64,000 nucleotides of DNA, from positions 133,019 to 197,018 of the forward strand of contig QANY01005731.1 in assembly GCA_003255025.1 (NCBI GenBank), given 5' to 3'. Both the position numbers and the translations under genes were made by a program. Under the pieces are notes generated by a model that was given only the letters and a program-made list of their open reading frames with translations, had not been told where the DNA came from and made no database searches. The stretch's first letter is position 1, and every line of letters begins with the position of its first letter. This DNA is from Datisca glomerata. Lineage: Eukaryota > Streptophyta > Magnoliopsida > Cucurbitales > Datiscaceae. Shown one piece after another: positions 27,846 to 39,074 of the stretch.

Positions 27846-28890
27846 AAGAATTTCATATTGTAGCTATTAACCACTATATATATATATATACTAGGGCAAA
27901 TAGGAGAGGGGACTTTTGCCAATAAGGGTTAAAACTGTAATGGGTCCTCCCATTAAGAAGCCCAGTGATGACAGGACCTACACCATATTCAATCACACCT
28001 AAAAAAAGAACATGAGATGAACCTAGGCCCCACTTATGGATCGTTATAATATCAGACTTTAACAGTCATGTACCATGGTTTTAACTTTCAACCCGATTTA
28101 TAAAATTTATATTAACAATCAATGGTTGCCCACACACAAAATTCTAACATTCTCTCCCTTGGGCAACATTGATTGTGCTTTAGTTATAAAATTTATTTTC
28201 TGAAACGACTCCCAGGTTGAACACAACTTTAATGGCCATGAAGTAAAAAGCCCAAGTAAGAAACATCTCAAAACAGAATCACGTTCAATGACAACGTTAA
28301 TATCAAATCGTAGCAGTCATTGAATCATTCATCAACACAAGACTTTCAATGGTTACAATTATTAATGCACCACCAACATTGACGCCTGAATGTGATAATA
28401 TGTAGTGTGGAACATTACCAACACCATGTGATCCAACATATATATAAATATATATCATTAGTCAATTCCACATAAGATCCTATTTTATGTGGTTAAATTA
28501 TGCTTGAACCTTTAGTACTTCTTAAAAGAAGTAAGCATAATACTTCTAAACCAAAGTATCATAATACTGCAATCCGAAGCTATAACAATGCTTATAAACA
28601 AAGCATCAATGCGAAACTGAAGTATCACTTCCCAATGAAAGTATTCGGTCACGAGATCCCTTTAGCCTGCATGAGCTCATTTAAAATTAAATTTCATAAA
28701 ATATATTACATGTACCGAAAAATATGACTAACTACTATAAACTAGTAGCTATACATATATAATTAAATAAGAAAAAATAAAATGAAACATAATAGAGTTC
28801 AGAATGGGAAGGAACACCACAGGCAATGACTCAACTAGTAGAAAGCTAAAGAAATAGCAACATAACACGGTAAAAAGATAAAATACGAAA
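27846..28890. other. AT-rich spacer; possible LTR remnant, no gene recognised
   Basis: Contains two related inverted phrases around ATCAATGGTTGCCCACAC and GGGCAACATTGATTGTG (28,120-28,180), and TA-rich runs at 27,871-27,890 and 28,437-28,457. The layout resembles an old retroelement terminus, but I cannot identify the family. No convincing coding frame. Confidence 0.4.
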
Positions 28891-30767
28891 TGCAAACTCC
28901 CTTGGCTAGCCTCATTAAAAAATCTTATCTGGTAAAAACCCCATTGGGAAAACCTAGAAAAGAAAAAAAAGTGTTAGCCATAGTATTATTTAAATCTATA
29001 AGAACCCTGACCCACCAAATTATCATGGTATGATTGTTAGCAAGAAGCAGGAAGCTCAGAGTACCATATGGGACCATCAGTGGTGAAAGCAAGCTTGGAA
29101 AGAAGATATGCATCTCGGTTACCTTCTCTGAAAATAAGAGAAACATAAAAATTCATATAGGATATAAGATGTAAACATCGAGACCAAGCACCTTTAAAAA
29201 ACCAAGGAAATTCAAGTGAGCGAGAGATAAGGAGAGAAACAACGTATGTCGAGTCGCTCTCCAAAGAGAAGTCCAGTTTTTTTTATACGTGTAATTTATT
29301 GTCTGAATAATAGCACATAATTCAGCTTCAAAAGCAAAAGCCGATACTAAAGGTAAGATAAAACTGCCTTTAAAAAATCCACGATGATTACGGAAGATTC
29401 CACTACATCCAGCCTGACCCGGACATCTAAGAGCAGCACCATCAGTATTCACCTTGATCTAACTCGGAGGAAGATGAAGCCAAAGAACATGAATGACCTT
29501 TAGAGCCTTTGAAGGAAGACCTTTAATACCAAGAGAATGAAGAACAATAAGGTAAATGAAGGAGTTGTGCATAGTACCTCTTTACAATCTATTAGCATCA
29601 CGCATAACACTCCAAACAAAGTTAAAGATCAGCCAATCGAGATTGAATCATCTTCAAAAATGGAACTATTACGCGCATGCCAAATATCAGAGACGCCCGC
29701 CACAATACCAACCTTCCAACTATTAAATAGTTGATCACTCATAGAGACAGAAATAATCTTTCTAAAAAAATTATAAAATCAGCAGAAATATCCAACTGTC
29801 TCTAGAATTTGATTGAAATACTAGTCCAAATTGTTAAAGCATAAGGACAACGAAGAAAGATACGATCCTCTGATTCAACATCAAGTCTACATAAAGCACA
29901 ATGTGGCGCTAAAGTAATCCTTCTGGCTTAAAGGAGATCCATGGTAGGTATATTAAGAAGAGCCCACCAAATAACTGTTGAGCAAGAGGGAGGAATGTAT
30001 GAAGACCAAATATGAGCAGCCCAGAAAGGCTTTTCCTATAGATCCGTAAAATGAAGATAAGCCTGTTTAGTAGTTACGTGGCCCAACGTAAAGGGCATCC
30101 AAATAGAGTATCTGGAATATCAACAGCAATCACAGTAGTTAAAATAAGATGAGCCATAACTGGAAATCCATTACAAAATTCTATAAGAAGATGCCAAACC
30201 CTATCAGGAGTAAGAAAATCAGAAACAAGCAAATTTAAATTACATCTCTCTGTAGGAATTTGCATAATATTAATCAACGTACTTCTCAACCAATTATCTT
30301 GCCAAGATTTTAACCTTAAATGTGTACCAATTATTTATTTGCACTCAGAAAGAAGGTTGAAGTAATCAGAATGAAAACATACCAAATAGATGAAGAAATA
30401 TAATGACGATGACCATGAATCAAAAGAGAGGAGTATCTTAAACTAAGGAACACAAACAAGAGATTTGAAGTTATAAACTTCCATGTGACATTTCTCAACA
30501 AGGCACGATTCATAGTACTCAAGTTTTTAATTTCAAGACCTCCAAGAGTAGTTGGATGATAGCAATTATTCCAAGTCATGGTCACAGATTTACGCTGATC
30601 TACCAAGTACGTCCAAATAAAGTTACGAATGGACTAATTTAATTTTTTCAATAAACCCACAAGCAATTTATAGACCATGAAAGAGTGAAGAGACAGAGTG
30701 AATCACAGAGTTAACCAAACAAACACGACCAGCAAGAGAAAGAATCTTTCCAATCCAAGAGGAGGCA
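28890..30767 (-). mobile_element. LINE retrotransposon, 3' half: end of RT, zinc-binding linker and RNase H (broken)
   Basis: On the minus strand from 30,767 it reads S-S-W-I-G-K-I-L-S-L-A-G-R-V, the region after the RT palm. It continues through T-T-L-G-G-L-E-I-K-N-L, a linker around 30,290-30,074, and an RNase H domain at 29,452-29,037 starting N-T-D-G-A-A-L. The RNase H frame shifts at about 29,260 and continues as E-S-D-S-T-Y-V-V. The 3' UTR contains the complement of C-C-C-A-T-T-G-G-G-A-A-A near 28,945. Its left end on the + strand is uncertain. It continues, across the 8.3-kb insertion, in the piece at 39,075-43,450. Confidence 0.75.
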
Positions 30768-31100
30768 AAAACCCTATTTTTACAGGAGGCAAAAACCCTT
30801 GTAAATGACCTTTTACAACGTTCTGGGAAACCCTATTTTTTTAGGCGTTGTAATAGACCCTATGATTTTTCACAGGGTTCGGGAACCCTTGTAAAAGTCC
30901 TTACTTTTTACAGGGGTCTTTGCCCCTGTAAAAAGTCAATTCTTTTATAGGGATCTTTGCCACTAGAATAAATAAAGTATTTTACAAGAAATTTTGCTCC
31001 TGTAAAAATCCTAGTATTCTATGAAAAATATAATATTTTATCGGGTTTTCTACCCCTTATAAAAAATGTCAAGTCTTTCACAAGATTTTGTCTACTATTA
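30768..31100. repeat. Subterminal palindromic repeat array
   Basis: Many copies of the motif (A/C)CCCYTGTAAAA and its complement occur in both orientations. One perfect 14-bp palindrome, ACTTTTTACAGGGG at 30,903-30,916 with its complement at 30,923-30,936, encloses six bases. Such arrays are typical near the ends of CACTA elements, where they bind transposase. Confidence 0.6.
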
Positions 31101-33947
31101 AATTCTAATTTATAAGTACAAACAAATTACTAATTCAAAAAGCGATGCATCTCCTCCAACATGTTCCAATCAAAAGAAGTCGTGTCTCACAAAACGAGCT
31201 TTTCTTCCATCCTTTTTATGATGTGGGCCTGCAAAAGATATTGAAGACAGATGCAAACATTAAACAGGCAATACATGCATATTCAATAGAAGATGAAAAA
31301 AAGATATCATGCTTCGGCCAAAAGTTACCAAATCAATGAGCAAACCCAGAAGTTAGAAAACAGGGGAACCTAGAAAGGTAAACTGCAATCACTAACCCTT
31401 AAAAGACTTTAAAAAAACCCAATAGCAAGCAGTCACTTCTACTTTCTGCAAACCCATAATATTAAAAGAAAACTAAGAAACCTTGGAGAAAATTGATGAA
31501 GAAAATACGATAGAAATGCAGAAAAAAAAAATCAATACCCTGTCAGTTAGAATAAACAGGTGTACTTGGGTTAATTTGTTCACCTACATGCCAACCTAGA
31601 AATTCTAAAGCCTTACTACCAGAATCAATTGTTGTTACTTACTGCTAAAAGAAAATAAACCAGAGAAAATAAGAAATTATTCAAAAACATCAGTACGAAG
31701 ACAAAATTAGACTATAAAAATTAACAAATATAAAAACGATCCTCTTAATCAAATTAACTTTCAATTAATGAGTAATGTATTTATTATTGGGCAATAGGAG
31801 GGAGGGAGGGAGGAGGATTCAATCCATTGAGGAATAAGTTGATGAAGGTAAACCAGAACTAGTTAAATGATTTTCCCAAACAGCTGCAATAATATCCCCC
31901 GATCCGAGCCAATCTATTAGCTTACACTTTGTCAAGTATGAGTTATCATTCACACTCTTCAACAATGCAAAATAAATTTAGAAGGCAGCATGCATTGTTT
32001 ACCATTAAAGTACACAACTATTATGAGTTGTTTATTAATCATCTAAGAAAATTATAGCAAGTAAAGACCAAATTAGTCAAATATCATATGTAACGCAACC
32101 AGCTGCAGATTGTAAGCAACAAACATATCTGAAAGGCATGTTTTACCTTGAAGCCTTTTGGCCTTTGGAATAATAAAGTTTTTATTAGTGCGCGAGAGAA
32201 AGTCTGATGTAATAAACAAGATAAGCTCTAGTATTGTGGGATGTTGATTTGTAAGGTATGGTTGAGAAATAGAAAGAGGCTACAAAGAAGGTGAATGAGA
32301 TGAATGATCTAATCTAGAAGCAGAAGAGATAGTAGAAAGAAATGGTGTGTAAGAAGTTAACTTTTTATATTCAGTTGATGTGCATATTGTAGAGGAAGAG
32401 CGAAACTGATTTTGCTACTTTCACAGTGTAATAAAGTCAAGCGGGAACAAAGCCCCCGGATTTAAAAGTCAAGTTTCTCGCTTCTTGCTTTAGAAAGATT
32501 GTAGCGTCTACCGTTTAGGTGGCACCAGCAAGAACCAGCTAAGGTAAGGAACTTCGTGTCGTGGTTGCTCCATTCCGCCGCGGTCTCATGAACTAAACTT
32601 TGTTGCCTTCTCACACGCGAAGTGAATTGGCGCTGTGCTATGGATCAGTTTTTCTAACAAAGGATGTCTTCCGTAGCGGTGTCGGAACGGTGAGGCTTGA
32701 GAGATTCTTTTGATCCTACTTCTAGTTTCGATAAATCATCATATATCCATTTATGTGTTTCAAATATAACTCATTTGACAGTAATTTTGCTATTACTCAC
32801 AAGTGTATTAGTCATTCAATATTGCATTCTTATGACATAATATTTCAGATCCCTATGATATAATCACTCAGAAATCATAATTTAGACCAATTTGTCAATG
32901 CAAAAATTTTAAGTATTCAAAGATACACATTACTCATTAGCTTTGGTCCTGCTATCACAAGTTTTGCATTCTAATTGATCAAGCATTGTTTTTATCATTC
33001 AAATACAATTATGATTGTTTCTCTTTCTAATTCAATCACAATGCTTATCATTCAAAAATAGCAGACTTAATATTTTAACAACTAAGAAACTACTAAACTA
33101 TCAGCTGACTTACAAAATATGAGGCAGTACAATCAGATATTCACAAGGATAGTGAAGAGATTGCATAGTCAAACATCTATATCAAACAACATGGGCATAG
33201 TCAATGACTTAAAGAGATTGAAGTCAAAACTAATTAAAAATGGAACAATGAGAGAGAGGGTTTGATGGAGAGGCAATTAAAAATATATAATTGTTGGGAG
33301 TAAATCAAACTCACTTGCAGTCTCCCTGAGTTAACACATATTCTAGCATCTTTGTCACAATAGATGGAAATCGCTGTTCATCACCAAGATTTGTAAAAAG
33401 AAGCTTGCAAAAATTTATAAGTGGAGTTCACCTTATAGCTTAAAAACAAATATCATAAATTCAACCTCTTCACACACCGATGAATATCAATATCCAATCG
33501 GCAGACGAAGTATAACTTTGACCCTACATTGACGATAAGATCTCTATTGGGAGTCTCATACTCATCTTAGATAAAATTAATGCATGCAAAAGTCAACGCC
33601 ATTGAAATGTAGATGCTGGATAATAATCATTTTTTGCTGAAGGATATATGTCATATTGAAAAATCAATATATTGAAATGTCAAATAAAAACTAGTGGACT
33701 GGAACTCATGATAGAGAGAGAGAACCTAAACTCATGATAGAGAGAGAATTTGATATTAAGTTTTATTAAGTACTTGGTGTAATCACAGAGATAAGTTTGA
33801 TGAGTACACGCTTAAAGAGGATGACATATTACAGTTTCTGAAATAAATACTTCCAGCTACAAACCTTGTGAGTGGAAATACCAGATAGCTTTTATGTGGA
33901 GAGCCAATAATGACACTGAAAGTAAGACACTTTATTCAATGTTTCAG
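31100..33947. other. Interior of the insertion: no gene recognised
   Basis: About 2.8 kb of AT-rich sequence with short open frames only. A GGGA-rich run lies at 31,797-31,815. The stretch 32,430-32,700 stands out by higher GC (listed separately). GAGAGA runs at about 33,715 and 33,740 are short. Nothing else can be named. Confidence 0.5.
32430..32700. other. GC-richer segment of unknown, possibly organellar, origin
   Basis: Roughly half G+C against about a third in the flanks, with phrases such as GCTCCATTCCGCCGCGGTC and CACACGCGAAGTGAATTGGC. The style resembles plant mitochondrial intergenic DNA, but I cannot match it to a known gene and see no long open frame. Confidence 0.3.
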
Positions 33948-34730
33948 CTTCACTTATGTGATGTTTTACTGCAAAATTCTAAAAACTATCTATGTTCTTT
34001 GCTAGCAATCAAGCATGGAAGAACACTACCTTAGTTTGGTGAAGATTTGTTTCAATTGAGATGTATAAACCCCTTGGTCTATTGAATTGAGCTGACCCCA
34101 AAGTTAAGTCCCAGATCATATAAGTTTGACACCTGAGAAGGAGATATTTAAAATAGACTAAAAATGAGACTAAATACAAAATACAGACGCTAGTTAATTT
34201 TTAACATCAAGTACAACCATATGACCTTAAACAGCCTAAACCATGACTAAAACTATAAGAAAATGTAACCAAATCATAGCTCCTGACTGCTACATAATTA
34301 CTCTACAAAATCTATAGCTATTTTATCTTGAATTGAACAGGAATCTCCCCTCGCAAAATGAAACCCTTAGCTCAGGTTCTGAACATCATGAAATACAGGG
34401 CAGCAGAAAAATTCGAAGCCCGATTGACGATAAAAAATGTAGCACGAGGAAGGAGCTCGAAATCCTTGCCCTAGCAAACGCCCAGCTCCCACTCCAAGGA
34501 GCTCGAAGGTGAACCAGCGCTAAGCCCTAGCACAGACGATTCGAGTTGAGATTATGGTATTAGCGAAGCCCACCTAAAATCGTAGAAACTCATAACACTA
34601 CATAGAATCTACTAGCAGAGCTCCGATTGAGAGTGGTTCGGTTATGACCAAGCACGACGAAGCCCAAGGCTGAGTTAAGGAGGGCCAAGTAGCCTTATGT
34701 AGAATCACCTTCGACAGAGAGAGTCGCCTA

Positions 34731-34757
34731 GAGAGAGAGAGAGAGAGAGAGAGAGAA
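34731..34757. repeat. (GA)n microsatellite
   Basis: About 13 GA units in unit 1. Unit 2 has only a short GAGAGAGAG at about 37,482. Open frames read from it are artefacts. Confidence 0.85.
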
Positions 34758-35495
34758 CTGGGTAGGATGGAGACCACACCGAGAGTAGATCATCATCGAG
34801 ACTAGGAGAGAGACCTGGAGAAGAGAAAGACAGCTTTGAGTTTAGGGAGAGAGACACCATCGAGAAGAGAGAGGACGAAGTGTGGCTGAGAGACAAAGTG
34901 AAGAGAGAGATAAAGTGTGCTTAATTTGATCTAATTTTCATTTGGAATGAATTTCACCTGACTTTCATGTTAATTTAGAGTTGATTTTAGGGGGAATGAA
35001 ATGTCAAGTTGCCGCCCTTTTTTTTTCAAATTCTTTATAAGACTCTTTACTAAACCCTATAACTTAGTCTTATAAAATCTTGTTTGACAGTAATGATAAT
35101 CCTGAATAGTATTGTACTAAATTTGTCGGATTATGTTATACTATACCGAAGTAAATAATATTATCTAGTGTTTGGTGTTGTATTAGTTAAAAAAATGTAA
35201 CACTTATACAATATTTGACACATCATAGTACTAAATTGTAAAACTATTTGTCATGATTTGATCCGCAAAAGCATATTTTAAACTCATTACATGTTATTTT
35301 ACATTTCAACTATAAAATAAATTATCTAATTCATGCTATATAATTATAAATTTAAATTAATCCATTCAATTATAACAATAATTAATATACTAAAAAAATA
35401 TTTTAAACTAACTCATTCTATTATAACAATAATTAATATACTGAAAGAACAGAAGTCTTCAACCTCTGTGTTTCCATTCTTTCTACAAACAAACA

Positions 35496-35498
<3 letters not shown>

Positions 35499-35549
<51 letters not shown>
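35499..35549. repeat. (CT)n microsatellite in the tubulin leader, copy 1
   Basis: About 25 CT units directly before the beta-tubulin start region. At the same position unit 2 has (CA)~20 followed by (CT)~12 (38,200-38,264), so the repeats diverged after duplication. Confidence 0.95.
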
Positions 35550-35552
<3 letters not shown>

Positions 35553-35583
35553 CTCCTCCAAGTTTTATCAATTATCTAAGAAA

Positions 35584-35970
35584 ATGAGAGAAATCCTCCA
35601 CATCTAGGGTGGCCAATGTGGCAACCAAATAGGCACACAATTTGGGGAGGTGATCTACGATGAGCATGGAATTGACCATACCGGCAAGTACAGTGGCGAT
35701 TCTGAGCTCGAGCGAATCAATGTCTATTACAATGAGGCCAGTGATGGGATATATGTTCCATGTGCTGTTCTTATGGATCTAAAGCATGGTGCAATGGACT
35801 CCGTCAAATCTGGCATTTTGGCCTGATATTCAGGCCGGATAACTTCATGTTTGGGCAGTCTGGGGCGGGGAACAACTGGGCAAAAGGACATTACATGGAG
35901 GGAGTTGAGCTTATTGATTATGTGCTTGACGTTGTTAGGAAGGAGGTTGAGAACTGTGATTGCTTGCAGG
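35584..35970 (+). pseudogene. Beta-tubulin exon 1 pseudogene, copy 1
   Basis: Beta-tubulin forms the GTP-binding half of the microtubule dimer. From ATG at 35,584 the frame reads M-R-E-I-L-H-I-stop-G-G-Q-C-G-N-Q, with TAG (35,605-35,607) in place of Gln8, then matches the family through I-N-V-Y-Y-N-E-A. A one-base deletion near 35,820 shifts the frame. The other frame continues [22 protein letters not shown] to D-C-L-Q. Exon 1 ends at a GT donor (35,971), the usual first intron site of plant beta-tubulin genes. No later exon follows. Confidence 0.9.
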
Positions 35971-36432
35971 GTAATTGATTTTTTTCCATGTGAATTTGCT
36001 TATTTTTCCTGTTAATGGGATTTATTTTTTATGGGACAATTTTTGCTGATACTTTAGGCTGTTATTAGTATTTCCTCTTTGCTATCTCTTTCAATTGATT
36101 TTGTAACGCTATAAAATTGGAGAAGTTCTGGCACTTGATTTTTTCTTTTTGATTCGATCGGTTATCATTTCTAGCAAATGAGTATCTGATTTCTGTGTTC
36201 TCCTGATTTATGCGTTCTCCTGCTTTGTTTTTCTTATTCACGTGTAGTCCCCCCTAAAAAGAGAGGACTAAATTATTACATGTAAGTGGGACTAAAGAGT
36301 CTCACCGTATTAACTAGTATGACCTCCATATTTTTGTCAAACGTCAAACAGTACTAAAATAATATTGTCCTGCTTTTAATACTGTACAGTACGGGCTACC
36401 AAACAAGCTCAAAGATCATAATTGTTTTAGTG

Positions 36433-36683
36433 GCGATCTGCGATACTCTGAAGGTGAGAGGTTTTAGTTTAGGAGAACCAACAAATAGAGGAACACCCAA
36501 ATAAATAAAAGGAAGAAAAACATATGCGCATGCTTATAAGAGACAAAAGAGCTTCTTGTCTTCTTGTAGAGATTGTCTGACCAAAATAAATGAAAGACTT
36601 CTCCAATTAATCTTTTGACCAGAGAGATTATCATAAAGAGTGAAAGAATCAGCAACTTTATTAATATTGGCCCTTGTAAATGT
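36433..36683 (-). mobile_element. LINE fragment at the end of duplication unit 1
   Basis: Near-identical to the start of the LINE piece at 39,075-39,315 (RT region, minus strand). It is cut off at the duplication joint and is part of the duplicated unit, not a separate insertion. Confidence 0.85.
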
Positions 36684-38198
36684 TTCAGCTTTATTCAATT
36701 ATGCAATGTTTTACTGTAAAATTATAAAAACTATGTATGTTCTTTGCTAGCAATCAAGCATGGAAGAACACTACCTTAGTTTGGTGAAGATTTATTTTAA
36801 TTGAGATGTATAAACCCCTTGGTCTATTGAATTGAGTAGATCCCAACGTTAAGTCCCAAATCACATAATTTTGTCAACTGAGAAGAAGATATTTAGAATA
36901 GGCTAAAAATGAGACTAAATAAAAAATACAGACGCTAGTTAATCTTTAACATCAAGTACAACCATATGACCTTAAATAGCCTAAAGCATGAATAAAACTA
37001 TAAGAAAATGTAACCAAATCATAGCTCCTGACTTCTACATAATTACACTACAAAACTATATCTATTTTATCTTGAATTGAACTGGAATCTCACCGCACAA
37101 AATGAAACCCTTAGCTCAGGTTCTAAACATCATGAAATACAGGGCAGCAGAAAAATTCGAAGCCCGAAAATTGACGATAAAAAATATAACACGAGGAAGG
37201 AGCTCGAAAGCCTTTCCCTAGAAAACGCCCAGCTCTCACTCGAAGGAGCTCGAAGGTGAACCTGCACTAAGCCCTAGCATAAACTTTTCAAGTTGAGAAT
37301 ATGGTATTAATGAAGCCCAACTAAAAATCGTAGAAACTCATAACACTGCATAGAATCGACTAGCAGAGCTCCGATTGAGAGTGATTCGGTTATGACCAAG
37401 CACGATGAAGCTCAAGGATGAGTTAAGGCGGGCCAAGTAGCCTTATGTAGAATCACCTTCGACAAAGAGAGCGCCTAGTGAGAGAGAGAACTGGGTAGGA
37501 TAGAGTCCACACCAAGAGTAGATCATCATCGAGCTTAGGACAGAGACCTGGTGAAGAGAAAGACAGCTTCAAGTTTAGGAAGAGAGACACCATCGCGAAG
37601 AGAGAGGACGAAGTGCAGTGTGCTTAATTTAATGTAATTTTCATTTGGAATGAATTTCACGTGACTTTCATGTTAATTTAGAGTTGATTTTAGGGGGAAT
37701 GAAATGTGAAGTTTCGGCCCATTTTTTCTCAAAGTCTTTTATAGGACTCTTTACTAAAACCTATAACTTACTCTTATAAGGGCTCGTTTCGTAGTCAGGA
37801 TAGTACTGGATAGTACTGTAATAAATTTGTCGGACTGTGTTGTACTGTACTATAGTGAATTAAATAATATTGTCCAGTATTTGATGTTGTATTAGTTAAA
37901 AAATTATACCACTTATACAATGTTTGAAACATCGTAATACTAGATTGTAAAATTGTTTGTCATGATTTAATCCTCAAAAGCCTATTTTAAACTCATTAAC
38001 ATGTTATTTTACATTTCAACTATAAAATAAATTATCTATTCATGCTATATAATAATAACTTTAAACTAATCCACTTAATTATAACAATAACTAATATATT
38101 AAAAACATATTCTAAACTAATTCATTCAACTATAACACTAATTAATATACTAAAAAAATAGCAGTCTTCAACCTATGCGTTTCCACTCTTTCTATAAA

Positions 38199-38199
<1 letters not shown>

Positions 38200-38242
<43 letters not shown>

Positions 38243-38264
38243 CTCTCTCTCTCTCTCTCTCTCT
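38200..38264. repeat. (CA)n(CT)n microsatellite in the tubulin leader, copy 2
   Basis: About 20 CA units followed by about 12 CT units, at the place where copy 1 has CT only. Confidence 0.95.
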
Positions 38265-38304
38265 ATTCTTGATCTCTTCCAGTTTTTATCAAATGACTAA
38301 GAAA

Positions 38305-38697
38305 ATAAGAGAAATCCTCCACATCTAGGGTGGCCAATGTGGCAATCAAATAGGCATAAATTTTTGGGAGGTGATCTAGGATGAGCATGGAATTGACCAT
38401 ACCGGTAAGTACAGTGGCAATTCTGAACTCCAGCTTAAGTGGATCAATGTCTATTACAATGAAGCCGATGGTGGGAGGTATGTTCCATGTGCTGTGCTTA
38501 TGGATCTAGAGCATGGTACAATTGACTCCGTCAAATCCAGGCATTTTGTCCAGATATTAAGGTCGGATAACTTCGTGTTTAAGCAGTCTGGGGTGGGGAA
38601 CAACTGGGAGAAAGAACATTACACAGACGGAGTTGGCTTAATGATTATGTGCTTGATGCTGTTAGGAAGGAGGCTGAGAATTGTGATTGCTTGCAGG
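38305..38697 (+). pseudogene. Beta-tubulin exon 1 pseudogene, copy 2
   Basis: Same exon as at 35,584-35,970. The start codon is ATA (38,305-38,307). The same TAG replaces Gln8 (38,326-38,328), so that stop predates the duplication. The one-base deletion of copy 1 near codon 75 is absent here. Instead a single-base loss near 38,635 shifts the last part. The exon again ends at a GT donor (38,698). Confidence 0.9.
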
Positions 38698-39074
38698 GTA
38701 ATGGATTTTTTGTTCATGTGAATTTGCTTATTTTTCCTATTAATGGGATTTATTTTTCCTGGAGAACTTCTGGCACTTAATTTTTGCTTTTTGATTCGAT
38801 CGGTTATCATTTCTAGCAAATGAGTATCTCATTTCTGCATTCTCCTAATTTTCTGCATTCTCCTGGTTTGTTTTTCTTAGTCCTATGTAGTCTCCTTTAA
38901 AAGGAGGAGACTAAATTATTTCATGTGGGTGGGATTAAAGAATCTCACCGTATTAGCTAGTATGAGCTCCATATTTTTATCAAACGTCAGCAGTACTAAA
39001 ATAATATTATCCTGCCTTTAATACTGTATAGCACGGACTGTCAAACAAGCCCAAAAGCCATAATTATTGTAGTG

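Larger units (their letters stand above)
35075..36412 (+). mobile_element. Possible TIR element carrying a tubulin exon, copy 1
   Basis: The left border carries CTTGTTTGACAGTAATGATAATCCTG... and the right border carries the complement-like GTACTGTACAGTACGGGCTACCAAACAAGC. In copy 2 (about 37,785-39,052) the borders read GGGCTCGTTTCGTAGTCAGGATAGTACTGG and, reverse-complemented, GGGCTTGTTTGACAGTCC. Such GGGCTTGTTTG termini suit a hAT- or Mutator-type element. The interior is the tubulin 5' leader and exon 1, as in gene-capturing (Pack-type) elements. Confidence 0.4.
33948..36683 (+). repeat. Tandem duplication, unit 1
   Basis: The 2.7-kb unit begins at A-A-T-G-T-T-T-C-A-G-C-T-T and recurs from about 36,684. 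It contains a leader-like region (34,340-34,920), a beta-tubulin exon-1 pseudogene, the right end of the 8.3-kb insertion (to 36,432) and about 250 bp of LINE (36,433-36,683). Because LINE sequence is inside the unit, the duplication happened after both the LINE and the insertion were in place. Confidence 0.85.
30768..39074. mobile_element. 8.3-kb insertion splitting a LINE; CACTA-like end
   Basis: The LINE reading frame joins exactly across this segment, with GCA present on both sides (30,765-30,767 and 39,075-39,077), a 3-bp target duplication as CACTA elements make. The right end reads ATTGTAGTG, the reverse of the CACTACAAT terminus. The left end has palindromic subterminal repeats (30,768-31,100) but lacks a visible CACTA terminus and shows a short duplication of GGAGGCAAAAACCCT. 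The interior holds two copies of a beta-tubulin first exon. No transposase is recognised, so it is non-autonomous or decayed. Part of its length comes from a later tandem duplication. Confidence 0.55.

Noticed and set aside
28500..28727. 75-codon frame on the + strand
   Set aside because: Lys/Asn/Tyr-rich composition follows from AT-rich DNA with short direct repeats; no family match.
34705..34896. Ser/Leu-rich frame on the minus strand
   Set aside because: Driven by the (GA)n run and GAGAGA-rich leader; the copy in unit 2 does not preserve it.
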